Program-made: the position numbers and the translations under genes
In this document: positions 7,644 through 15,733 of the stretch, piece by piece
Numbering within the stretch: the first letter of the stretch is position 1
Layout of the letters: the number at the start of each line of letters is the position of its first letter
The notes under the pieces: model-generated
Seen by the model: only the letters and a program-made list of their open reading frames with translations
Told to the model about the DNA's origin: nothing
Databases searched by the model: none
Assembly: GCA_020052615.1 (NCBI GenBank)
Contig: JAGVOT010000070.1
Location: 1-64,000 of the forward strand
From: Nitrospirota bacterium
GTDB lineage: Bacteria; Nitrospirota; UBA9217
DNA length: 64,000 bases
Reading direction: 5' to 3'

Positions 7644-9377
7644 TTGAGGAAATCGGCAGCGAAAAAACCTTCAACGACCAGAAAGGCAGCTGCACCGAAG
7701 CGGCCGGCCGCATCGAAGCAGGCCGCTGATATCCTGCGTGTCCAGGCGCAGGCGCTGAAGGAACTGGTCTCGCTTGAAAAGATCAAGCAGGAGTTCCTGC
7801 GCGACAATGCGACGGGCGCCGCAGAGCTTGACAGGCTTCTCGGTGACTACCTTAAAGTGATCCTGAAGCTCACTCGTACCCAGGCAGGGTCCATCATGCT
7901 CCGCGAGGGCGACCACCTGGTGTTCCGTGCCAGCAGGGGACCCAAAGCCGCATCGCTTCTCGGGCGGCGCATACCGCTCGACGAAGGGATCGCCGGATGG
8001 GTTGCGCGGTCGGGGAAGTCCTACTTGAGCTCCGATGTGGCAAAAGACACGCTCTGGAGCAGCAAGATCAGCGCTGAACTTCGTTTTGCCACGAAGAACA
8101 TCCTTGCCGCACCCCTGAAGACCGCGGACAGCGTCACCGGCGTCGTGGAGGTGATCAACAAGGTCAATGGCATGCCTTTCGACAACGACGACAAGGACAT
8201 GCTCGAGGTCCTGTCGGGGCAGCTCGCCCTCGATGTCGCCTATGTACAGTTCCTGGGGAGCAGCCGCAAAGAGGCCGCGCGGAAGGCCATGCAGGCCCAG
8301 TTCTCCATGGTCCTGAATTCGACGCTGGATCAGAGGGAGATCCGGAAAAGGGCCATGGAGGCCGCGACGAGCCTCCTCGACGCCGAGGTCGGCTCGCTCC
8401 TGCTGGTTGAGGAGAAGACGAACGAGCTGTTCTTCGAGGTCGCGCTCGGCGCCCAGGGCGAGCACCTGAAGCAGGTGCGGCTTCGCATGGGGGAGGGGAT
8501 CGCCGGCTGGGTTGCCGCTAACGACCAGGCCGCCCTCGTGAACGACGTTGCGAACGATCCCCGCCATTACAAAAAGGCGCAGCACATCACCGGGTTCGTG
8601 ACCCGGAACATGGTCTGCGTGCCGGTCCGCTCCCGCGGGAAGGTCGTCGGCGTGCTGCAGGCCGTCAACAAGAAGGGCAACGGCCTGTTCACCGAACAGG
8701 ACCTGGACGATGTCTGGACGCTGGCGAGCCAGGTGGCGGTCGCGCTCGAGAACGCCACCCTCTACGCCGAACTGCAGGATACCTTTCTGAACACGGCGGA
8801 GGCCCTCGCCGCAGCGGTGGAAAAAAAGGACCCCTACACCGGCGGCCATATCATGCGGGTGGTGGAATACAGCATGGCGATCGCCAAACATATGTCGCGG
8901 ACGGTCAGCGACATGGCCCAGCTCCGGCTTGCCGCGGTCCTGCACGACATCGGCAAGATCGGCATCAAGGACAGCGTGCTCCTGAAACAGGGGAGGCTCA
9001 CGGATGACGAGATGGCCCACATGCGTGAACACCCGCTCGTGGGCGATGACATCATGGGGCACATCGAGCAGATGAAGGCCGTGCGGAAGGTGATGCGCGC
9101 CCACCATGAGAAATGGGACGGCAGCGGCTATCCCGACGGCCTCAAGGGCGAGTCCATCCCGCTCCATGCGCGGATCATCCTGGTGGCGGACACGCTGGAC
9201 GCCATGACCACGGACCGCCCCTACCGGAAGGCCGCCGATCTGTCGACCGCCGTGGATGAGGTCAAGCGGTTCATGGGGAAGGAGTTCGATCCCCTCGTGG
9301 CGGAGGCGTTCTTCAAGGCCTGTGAATGCGGGGACATCGTCGTGAACAAAGGAACGGCGGACAACCGGGAGACATAG
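7644..9377 (+). CDS. GAF-GAF-HD-GYP domain protein, probable cyclic-di-nucleotide phosphodiesterase
   Basis: A 577-residue cytoplasmic sensor-effector. A basic Lys/Ala-rich N-terminus (to about residue 30) is followed by two GAF sensor domains (about 55-200 and 215-375) and an HD-GYP domain (about 380-560). The HD pair is His434-Asp435 in VLHDIGKIG, and GYP is at 495-497 in WDGSGYPDGLKGE. HD-GYP proteins hydrolyse c-di-GMP (a few act on cGAMP). The start is TTG 7644, with GAGAGGTG upstream; no ATG precedes the conserved region. It begins 26 bases after trpA and heads a group of nucleotide-signalling genes. Confidence 0.92.
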   Translation: MRKSAAKKPSTTRKAAAPKRPAASKQAADILRVQAQALKELVSLEKIKQEFLRDNATGAAELDRLLGDYLKVILKLTRTQAGSIMLREGDHLVFRASRGPKAASLLGRRIPLDEGIAGWVARSGKSYLSSDVAKDTLWSSKISAELRFATKNILAAPLKTADSVTGVVEVINKVNGMPFDNDDKDMLEVLSGQLALDVAYVQFLGSSRKEAARKAMQAQFSMVLNSTLDQREIRKRAMEAATSLLDAEVGSLLLVEEKTNELFFEVALGAQGEHLKQVRLRMGEGIAGWVAANDQAALVNDVANDPRHYKKAQHITGFVTRNMVCVPVRSRGKVVGVLQAVNKKGNGLFTEQDLDDVWTLASQVAVALENATLYAELQDTFLNTAEALAAAVEKKDPYTGGHIMRVVEYSMAIAKHMSRTVSDMAQLRLAAVLHDIGKIGIKDSVLLKQGRLTDDEMAHMREHPLVGDDIMGHIEQMKAVRKVMRAHHEKWDGSGYPDGLKGESIPLHARIILVADTLDAMTTDRPYRKAADLSTAVDEVKRFMGKEFDPLVAEAFFKACECGDIVVNKGTADNRET

Positions 9378-9378
9378 T

Positions 9379-9441
9379 TCAATTGCGGATTGATAATCGG
9401 ACGCCTGTTTACAAAATCCGCAATCCGCAATCCGAAATCTG
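9379..9441. repeat. Intergenic repeat, family A
   Basis: The spacer between the HD-GYP gene and the Crp-like gene has AATTGCGGATTGATAATCGG on one side and AAATCCGCAATCCGCAATCC on the other, an imperfect palindrome built from the GCGGATT word. Same family as 2280-2307 and 26598-26672. Confidence 0.5.
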
Positions 9442-9462
9442 ACCACGGCAAGGGGGTAGGGT

Positions 9463-10104
9463 ATGGCAGAAGCGCAGTCACCAATGTATGCAAAGTTCGG
9501 GAAACACTTTCCCGCGGGTACGGTCCTTTTCCGCGAGGGCGACCGCGGCGAGGAGATGTTCATCCTGCAATCGGGGAAAGTGAAGATCAGCAAGAAGATC
9601 AGGGGCGTCGAGAAGACCCTCGCCACCCTTGAGAAGGGCGAATTCTTCGGGGAGATGGCGATCCTGAACGACAAGCCGCGCTCCGCCTCGGCCGAGACGA
9701 TCGAGGATTGCGACATGCTCGTCATTGACCGCAAGACATTCGAGACCCTGCTGCGGAGCAACGTGGAGATCGCCATCCGGTTCATTAAGCGGCTCGCGGA
9801 CCGGCTCCGCGAGACGAACGACCAGATGGAGGCCCTGATGATCAGGGACAATACCAGCCGCCTGGTCAGCCTTCTCGCCAAGCAGGTGAAGGAGAAGAAG
9901 GGCGCGGTCTCCATCTCGATCGACGAGCTTGCCGGCCTGGCTGGCATCGAGGGCAGCCAGGCGAAGCTGATCCTGGAGAAGCTCGCCAGCGTCCGCATCC
10001 TGACGCTCGGCGCGGACGAACATGTGTCGATCGCGAACCAGGAACAGGTGGACCGGCTGCTCCGGTATCTCGAAATGCGCGAGATCTTCGGGGAAATGGT
10101 ATAA
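9463..10104 (+). CDS. Crp/Fnr-family cyclic-nucleotide-binding regulator
   Basis: A 213-residue protein: a cyclic-nucleotide-binding beta-roll (about 15-130), a dimerisation helix (about 130-165), and a C-terminal winged-helix region. The phosphate-binding cassette reads GEFFGEMAILNDKPRSASAE, with the Gly-Glu and Arg-Ser residues that contact cyclic nucleotide. This makes cAMP a plausible ligand, unlike Fnr-type relatives. The helix-turn-helix (SIDELAGLAGIEGSQAKLIL) is recognisable but divergent. It lies just before an adenylate cyclase gene and near a class II cAMP phosphodiesterase, so a local cAMP circuit is likely. Confidence 0.9.
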   Translation: MAEAQSPMYAKFGKHFPAGTVLFREGDRGEEMFILQSGKVKISKKIRGVEKTLATLEKGEFFGEMAILNDKPRSASAETIEDCDMLVIDRKTFETLLRSNVEIAIRFIKRLADRLRETNDQMEALMIRDNTSRLVSLLAKQVKEKKGAVSISIDELAGLAGIEGSQAKLILEKLASVRILTLGADEHVSIANQEQVDRLLRYLEMREIFGEMV

Positions 10105-10106
10105 CA

Positions 10107-10181
10107 GCCGAAAGGCGTCAGGCGAAAGGGCGGACAAAGATCCGGTAATTTCCCCTTACGCCTGACCCCTTACGGTATTTA
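10107..10181. repeat. Inverted intergenic repeat, family C
   Basis: The arms AAAGGCGTCAGGCGAAAGGG and CCTTACGCCTGACCCCTTAC form a palindrome between the Crp-like gene and the cyclase. Related words occur at 480-560. Confidence 0.55.
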
Positions 10182-10194
10182 AAGGGAGCCAGAC

Positions 10195-12105
10195 ATGCGT
10201 TTACCCAATATCAAGAGGACCGGCATTTACATCGCCCTGATCGTTGCAGCCACGCTTTCCCTGCTGCATGTGATGAATGTCAAATTCTTCGAGGTCCTGG
10301 AGGCCAAGACCCTGGACGTTCAATTTCTGCTGCGGGGACCGGTCAAGCCGGGCCCCGAGACGGTGATAGCGACGATCGACGAGAGGAGCATCAAGAACCT
10401 CGGGAGGTTCCCCTGGCCCCGTTCCACCTGGGGCCGCGTGGTGGAACGGCTGACCGAAGAGGGCGCGAAGGTCATCGTGTTCGACGTGTTCTTCGCCGAG
10501 CCGGAGACCGTGGCCTCCGACGACCTGTTCCAGCGCGCCATCATGCGGAGCGGACGAGTGGTCCTGCCGATGGTCTTCGATTTTGCCGAGGGCGGCGACA
10601 AGGAGACGGGATTCACCGATCAGAAGCTGGATTTTCTTATCCCGTCGGCGTACATGGCGATGAAGAACACCGATGCACCCTTCGGCGCTCCGCGCGCAAA
10701 GATGGTCCTGCCGACGCTTCTCCGGTTCTCTACCTTCGCCAGGACCCTCGCCCATATCAACATGAGCCCCGACATCGACGGGACCCTTCGCTGGGAGATG
10801 CTTGCCGTTGATTATCAGGACGATTACTACGCTCCCATCGGCCTGCAGGCGGCACGGTTGTACCTCGACGTCCCCCCGGAGAACATGACGCTCGATTTCT
10901 CCGGCGCCGTACAGGTCGGTGACACGGTGATCCCCACCGATGAGTACGGCAGGATGCTGATCAATTACCGGGGTCCGAACAAGACCTTTCCGATGTATTC
11001 CATCTCGGACCTTCTCGACCGGAAGCTTCCGGCGGGCGCATTCAGGGACAAGATAGTCCTGATCGGCGCGACGGCCATCGGGATCTATGACCTGCGCGTG
11101 ACGCCGTTCTCGACGAACATGGCGGGGATCGAAAAGCACGCCAGCGTGGTGGACAACATCCTCAGAGGTGATTTCCTGCGCAGGGCGCTGGACTTCGACA
11201 TCCCGCTCATCCTCGTCTTTACGCTCATCCTCGGCATCCTGATCCCGCGTCTTGGCGCAAAGGCCGGCGCCGCCCTGTTCATCCTGCTGTTCGCCGGCTA
11301 CTCGGTGTTTGTCTATTACTTGTTCGTGTCACAGGGCATCTGGTTCAGTTACGTCTATCCGGCTTCGGCGCTCTTCTTCGGTTATACGAGCCAGACCGCC
11401 TACCGCTTCTTTACCGAAGAGCGGCGAGCGAAGGAGATCCGGACGATGTTCTCGAGCTACGTGTCCAAGCGCATCGTGGACGAACTGATCCGCGACCCGA
11501 GCAAGATGCGGCTGGGCGGCGACCGCAAGGAGATCTCGGTGCTCTTCTCCGACATCCGGGGGTTCACCTCCTTCTCCGAGAAGCATCGGGCTGAAGAGGT
11601 CGTGACGCAGCTGAACGAGTATCTCGGGGCCATGACGGGCGTCGTTTTCGAGCATGACGGCACGCTCGACAAGTTCGTGGGCGACGCGGTGATGGCCTTC
11701 TGGGGGGCGCCGCTCGACCAGGCCGACCATGCCGAGCGGGCGTGCAGGTGCGCCCTTGGCATGATCGGAAAACTGCAGGAACTCCAGAAGAAGTGGGAGT
11801 CCGAGGGGAAGTACGTCATCGACATCGGGGTCGGCATCAACACCGGAGACATGATCGTCGGGAACATGGGCGCCGAGGGCAAGAAGATGGACTTCACGGT
11901 CATCGGCGACAACGTGAACCTGGGAGCCCGCTTAGAGGGCTTGACAAGAAAGTATAATAATCATATTATCATATCGGAATTTACCTATGGCGCGGTAAAG
12001 GAAATCGTGAAGGTGAATGAGCTCGGTTCGGTGACCGTCAAGGGCAAGGAACAGCCTGTGGTGATCTATGATCTGGTAGGCATCAAGGACGACGGCACCA
12101 AATAG
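10195..12105 (+). CDS. CHASE2-domain adenylate cyclase (class III)
   Basis: A 636-residue membrane receptor cyclase making cAMP from ATP. An N-terminal membrane helix (about 10-30) anchors an extracytoplasmic CHASE2 sensor (about 35-330, with ATIDERSIKNLGRFPWPR). Three further membrane helices follow (about 335-410), then a cytoplasmic cyclase domain (about 430-630). Metal-binding Asp453 (LFSDIRGFTSF) and Asp497 (DKFVGDAVMAFWG) are present. The lysine in LDKFVGD and the DFTVIGDNVNLGARL block point to ATP rather than GTP. GGGAG precedes ATG 10195. Confidence 0.93.
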   Translation: MRLPNIKRTGIYIALIVAATLSLLHVMNVKFFEVLEAKTLDVQFLLRGPVKPGPETVIATIDERSIKNLGRFPWPRSTWGRVVERLTEEGAKVIVFDVFFAEPETVASDDLFQRAIMRSGRVVLPMVFDFAEGGDKETGFTDQKLDFLIPSAYMAMKNTDAPFGAPRAKMVLPTLLRFSTFARTLAHINMSPDIDGTLRWEMLAVDYQDDYYAPIGLQAARLYLDVPPENMTLDFSGAVQVGDTVIPTDEYGRMLINYRGPNKTFPMYSISDLLDRKLPAGAFRDKIVLIGATAIGIYDLRVTPFSTNMAGIEKHASVVDNILRGDFLRRALDFDIPLILVFTLILGILIPRLGAKAGAALFILLFAGYSVFVYYLFVSQGIWFSYVYPASALFFGYTSQTAYRFFTEERRAKEIRTMFSSYVSKRIVDELIRDPSKMRLGGDRKEISVLFSDIRGFTSFSEKHRAEEVVTQLNEYLGAMTGVVFEHDGTLDKFVGDAVMAFWGAPLDQADHAERACRCALGMIGKLQELQKKWESEGKYVIDIGVGINTGDMIVGNMGAEGKKMDFTVIGDNVNLGARLEGLTRKYNNHIIISEFTYGAVKEIVKVNELGSVTVKGKEQPVVIYDLVGIKDDGTK

Positions 12106-12200
12106 CACATTCTGTTCAAGGGACCGAGTGCAAAAGGCGAAGCTTTTCGGCGGTATTCGGATGATCAGCTGACGTGGTTCCGGACGATCGAGGAGGCTGA

Positions 12201-12968
12201 ATGAAGGTTAAAGTACTGGGGTGCTCAGGGTCAGAGTCGATTGGGCACATGACTCCCGGCTTCCTGGTAAACGACCGCGTGATGCTTGACGCGGGCACCA
12301 TCAGCGCGGCGCTGAGTATCGAGGCGCAGAGCAGGATCACCGACATCTTCATCAGCCATACCCACTTGGACCATATCAAGGGCGTCCTGTTCCTTGCTGA
12401 CAACATCATCGGCCGGATCAAGCAGCCCGTCAATATCAGGGCGATCCCGAAGGTCATCGACGCCGTCAAGAAGCACCTGATGAACAACCTGATCTGGCCG
12501 GACTTCACGAAGATACCCACGCCGAAGAACCCGATCCTTGCCTACAAACCGTTCCCGGCCGGCAAGTTCATCACGGCGGGGGGCCTCAAGGTCAAGGCGA
12601 TCCCCATGACCCATCCCGTGCCCGCAGTCGGCTTCCTGGTGAGCGACGGGAAGTCCTCGTTCATCTACAGCGCCGATACGGGCCCCAACGAGAGCCTGTG
12701 GGCCGAGGCGAAAAAGGCAAAAAACCTGAAGGGCATCATTGTCGATACGTCCTTTCCGAACAGCATGGACTTCGTCGCCGGCCTGAGCGGTCACTTCACC
12801 CCTGCCCAGCTTCACGAGGACCTCACGAGGGCCAGGGTGGCGAACGGCGTGCCGATCTTCGTTTACCACATCAAGCCCGCGCATAAGAAGCGGGTGATCA
12901 AGGAGCTTCACGCCCTGGGGAGAAAGAATGTCAAGATCCTTCAGGAAGGGAAGACCTATACTTTCTAA
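12201..12968 (+). CDS. Class II 3',5'-cAMP phosphodiesterase (metallo-beta-lactamase fold)
   Basis: A 255-residue metal-dependent hydrolase. The N-terminal VKVLGCSGS and GHMTPGFLVND, the metal motif HTHLDHIKG at about 52-60, and a later IPMTHPVPAVGFLVSDG and YSADTGPNE match the PdeA/CpdP class II cyclic-nucleotide phosphodiesterases rather than RNase Z. A GAGGAGG site lies before ATG 12201. Its place directly after an adenylate cyclase and a Crp-like regulator strongly supports cAMP as substrate. Biochemical specificity is inference. Confidence 0.85.
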   Translation: MKVKVLGCSGSESIGHMTPGFLVNDRVMLDAGTISAALSIEAQSRITDIFISHTHLDHIKGVLFLADNIIGRIKQPVNIRAIPKVIDAVKKHLMNNLIWPDFTKIPTPKNPILAYKPFPAGKFITAGGLKVKAIPMTHPVPAVGFLVSDGKSSFIYSADTGPNESLWAEAKKAKNLKGIIVDTSFPNSMDFVAGLSGHFTPAQLHEDLTRARVANGVPIFVYHIKPAHKKRVIKELHALGRKNVKILQEGKTYTF

Positions 12969-12974
12969 CGCAAG

Positions 12975-13040
12975 TCCGAATTCCTAAGCTCGGAATCCTA
13001 ATGCATCGTCGTGAATTCGTTTAGGATTTAGGAATTCGGA
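12975..13040. repeat. Perfect 13-bp inverted repeat, family D
   Basis: The arms TCCGAATTCCTAA (12975-12987) and its exact complement TTAGGAATTCGGA (13028-13040) flank a 40-base loop with partial copies of the same word. It lies between the phosphodiesterase gene and accD; there is no U-tract, so it is not a classic terminator. Confidence 0.6.
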
Positions 13041-13061
13041 TTTTGTATTTGCAGGAGCGTT

Positions 13062-13907
13062 ATGGCCTGGTTCAAAAAAGAACGACCGGAGAAACTGAGC
13101 TCCGAGACGCCGGCGAAGAAGGTCAAGATCCCGGAAGGTCTATGGGTCAAGTGCGACAACTGCAAGGAGATCATCTACCGGAAAGAGGTGGAGAAGAACT
13201 TCAAGGTCTGCCCGAAGTGCGACTACCATTTCCGCATCACGGCATCGGAGCGCCTTCCCTACCTCGTTGACGAAGGTTCTTTTTTCGAGGTGGAGGACGG
13301 CCTCTCTCCCAGGGACGCGCTGGGCTTCAAGGACTACAAGGAAAAGCTCAAGAGCAGCCGGAAGAAGACGGGCCTCAAGGACGCCATCATCTCCGGCGAG
13401 GCGAAGATCGGCGGCTGCCCCGTGCAGCTCGTGGTCATGGACTTCAACTTCATGGGCGGCAGCATGGGCTCCGTCGTGGGCGAGAAGATCGCCCGGGCAG
13501 TTGAACGGGCCATCGATAAGAAGACCCCGTTCATCTCCGTAGCATCCTCTGGCGGCGCCCGGATGCAGGAAGGGATCCTTTCGCTCATGCAGATGGCCAA
13601 GACCTCCGCCGCCACGGCGCGCCTGGCCGAGGCCGGCCTGCCGTTCATCTCGATCCTGACGGACCCGACCTTCGGCGGCGTGACGGCGAGCTTTGCCATG
13701 CTGGGCGATCTCATCCTCGCCGAACCGAAGTGCCTCATCGGCTTCGCCGGTCCCCGGGTCATCGAACAGACCATCAAGCAGCAGCTCCCGGCCGGTTTCC
13801 AGCGCGCGGAGTTCCTCATGGAGCACGGCATGATCGACATGATCGTGAGCCGGAAGGACCTGCACGCGACGCTGGCCAGGATCCTGGAATTCTTTACCAC
13901 TGAGTGA
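13062..13907 (+). CDS. accD: Acetyl-CoA carboxylase carboxyltransferase beta subunit
   Basis: Half of the carboxyltransferase that moves the carboxyl group from biotin to acetyl-CoA, giving malonyl-CoA for fatty acid synthesis. The 281-residue protein has the N-terminal four-cysteine zinc ribbon (Cys31, Cys34, Cys50, Cys53), then the crotonase-like domain with [29 protein letters not shown] and GGVTASFA. The basic N-terminus MAWFKKE is typical. accA is not adjacent. An accD gene near trp genes occurs in several bacteria, where folC may follow; here a repeat-rich gap follows instead. Confidence 0.96.
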   Translation: MAWFKKERPEKLSSETPAKKVKIPEGLWVKCDNCKEIIYRKEVEKNFKVCPKCDYHFRITASERLPYLVDEGSFFEVEDGLSPRDALGFKDYKEKLKSSRKKTGLKDAIISGEAKIGGCPVQLVVMDFNFMGGSMGSVVGEKIARAVERAIDKKTPFISVASSGGARMQEGILSLMQMAKTSAATARLAEAGLPFISILTDPTFGGVTASFAMLGDLILAEPKCLIGFAGPRVIEQTIKQQLPAGFQRAEFLMEHGMIDMIVSRKDLHATLARILEFFTTE

Positions 13908-14255
13908 GACCGCCCTCCTGCATCTGTTCAGCTGACGGCATGACCATCCAACCGTCCAATTCTTGACTTCCCTTCCGAACAACGTTATAGTAAGCAGCAT
14001 CTTCCTTGATGGTTATTCCATACGATATTTCCCTAACCCGAACAAGCCGGAACCAAGGACTAAAAGCGTCTCGCGCAAAGACGCAAAGAGCGCAAAGGGA
14101 ACCATGAGTCAAATACTTTTCGATTGGTTTAAACCCAAATGCAATTGTCTTTCTTTGCGAAATTGGCGTCTCGCTTAGAAGCGCCTACTTTTGGTTGCGA
14201 GAAAAAATCTTGCCGTTATGAGAAAATTTTGACACTTTGGTAACTGAGGTGCCCC
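13908..14255. other. Gene-free 348-base spacer with a family B repeat
   Basis: No convincing coding sequence. Bases 14066-14103 contain the word string CGCGCAAAGACGCAAAGAGC, the half-site of the family B repeats at 3199-3306 and 18936-19054. A GAGGTG ribosome binding site for the DUF362 gene lies at its right end. No clear terminator after accD was seen. Confidence 0.5.
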
Positions 14256-15152
14256 ATGGACCGAAGAACGTTCCTGAAGACCGCGGCAATCGGCAGCCTC
14301 GGCCTCACTGTCTCCTCCCTCGACTCCCTGGATGCTTTCGGCGCGCCGCCCCGTCCCGACCTTGCCGTTGTACAGGGACCGTTTCCCGAGAAGATCGTAC
14401 GCGCGGCCATCGACGCGCTTGGAGGCATCAAACGGTTCATCAGCCGCGGCGACGTCGTGGTCGTCAAGCCGAATATCGGCTGGGACCGCATTCCCGAGCA
14501 GGCCGGCAACACGAATCCCGAGGTGGTAGCGGTGGTGGTGCGGCTCTGCTACGAGGCAGGAGCGAAGAAGGTGAAGGTCTTTGACCGGCCGGTGAACGAT
14601 CCCCGGCGGTGCTACGTCCAGAGCGGGATCGAGGCCGCGGCCCGTGCGGCAGAGGCCGAGGTGAGCTTCATGGACGACCGGAAGTTCAAGGACATGGCCA
14701 TCAACGGGCTGGCGCTCAAGACCTGGCCGCTGTACACGGGGATCTTCGAGGCCGACAAGGTCATCAATGTCCCCATCGCGAAGCACCACGGACTGGCCAA
14801 GCTCACCCAGTCCATGAAGAACTGGATGGGCATGATGGGCGGCTCCCGCCGGATGATCCACCAGAAGCTGGACGAAAGCCTCGTGGACCTCGCCATGAAG
14901 GCCAAGCCCTGCCTCACCATCCTCGACGCGGTCCGCATCCTGACGGACAACGGGCCGCAGGGCGGGGACCTCAAGGACGTGAAGAAGATCGACACCGTGA
15001 TCGCCGGCGTGGACCAGGTGGCCATCGACGCCTACGGCGCCACGCTCTTCGGCATGAAGGGGAGCGATCTTGGCTATGTGCGGCTCGCCGCGGAGCACAA
15101 GTTCGGCGTCATGGACCTGAGCAAACTGAAGGTCAAGAAGATCCAGATATAG
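14256..15152 (+). CDS. TAT-exported DUF362 protein
   Basis: A 298-residue protein with a twin-arginine-type signal (MDRRTFLKTAAIGSLGLTV), so it is probably folded with a cofactor and exported. The body is a DUF362 domain: VVVVKPNIGW, then FDRPVNDPRRCY, INVPIAKHHGLAKLTQSMKN and GMMGGSRRMIHQKLDESLVDL. DUF362 proteins often carry or accompany iron-sulfur ferredoxin domains; this one lacks CX2C motifs, but a polyferredoxin gene lies 580 bases downstream on the same strand, suggesting partnership in periplasmic redox chemistry. Its substrate is unknown. Confidence 0.85.
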   Translation: MDRRTFLKTAAIGSLGLTVSSLDSLDAFGAPPRPDLAVVQGPFPEKIVRAAIDALGGIKRFISRGDVVVVKPNIGWDRIPEQAGNTNPEVVAVVVRLCYEAGAKKVKVFDRPVNDPRRCYVQSGIEAAARAAEAEVSFMDDRKFKDMAINGLALKTWPLYTGIFEADKVINVPIAKHHGLAKLTQSMKNWMGMMGGSRRMIHQKLDESLVDLAMKAKPCLTILDAVRILTDNGPQGGDLKDVKKIDTVIAGVDQVAIDAYGATLFGMKGSDLGYVRLAAEHKFGVMDLSKLKVKKIQI

Positions 15153-15205
15153 ATTCGCGTGTTCGGCAATGCTACGATGCAAACTTCGTCATTAGAAAGG
15201 ATGAC

Positions 15206-15654
15206 ATGAAAACTCTTGTCGCTATGCTGTCATTGGCGCTCCTACCGCATGCGTGAGCTATTCCGGACTGAAGCCGATCTACCCCGACGCAGGACATCCT
15301 GTGTATCATATTGTGAACGTTGGAACGCTCCAGCCCACTCTTCGTTGGGAGGCGGCTTCAGCTGCATCAGCAGGTTATGACCTTGTTATTTTTGAAGGGC
15401 CGGAAAAGCTATTTGGATATATTGATAGAGGAAATCTTAAGCGAGTCTATTCCCGGGAAGGCATAATGAAGCCGGAACATTCACTGGAAGCACCTTTGAA
15501 GCCCGGCCTTGTATATTTCTGGTCGGTGAAGATCCATGGCGATGACGCACCTGCTTGGTCACGGTATAACTACAGCCTTTGCATCGGCATCTATTTTATG
15601 CATGCTTCAGATCAACTATACCGATTCAGAACACCTGCGGCGCAACAACTGTAG
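15206..15654 (+). pseudogene. Lipoprotein gene with a frameshift in the signal peptide
   Basis: ATG 15206 opens MKTLVAMLSLALL, an obvious lipoprotein signal, but the frame ends at TGA 15254. Adding one base near 15243 would join it to the downstream frame as LALL-TACVSYSG, a perfect lipobox with cysteine. The downstream frame (from GTG 15253) encodes about 133 residues with PTLRWEAASAASAGYDLVIFEG, then a strand-rich region ending PGLVYFWSVKI, resembling a fibronectin-like exported domain. It is either a pseudogene or an assembly error. Function is unknown. Confidence 0.6.
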
Positions 15655-15733
15655 TGTGGTGATAGCAAAAAGAAGCCGCTAGTTGTCTGAGAACTAGAAG
15701 AGACTTTGTCTGGTGCGGTAAAAAGTGGGCATC

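Noticed and set aside
7671..9998. 775-codon minus-strand frame opposite the HD-GYP and Crp-like genes
   Set aside because: Spans two well supported plus-strand genes and an intergenic repeat; codon choice mirrors the sense genes, so it is a shadow.
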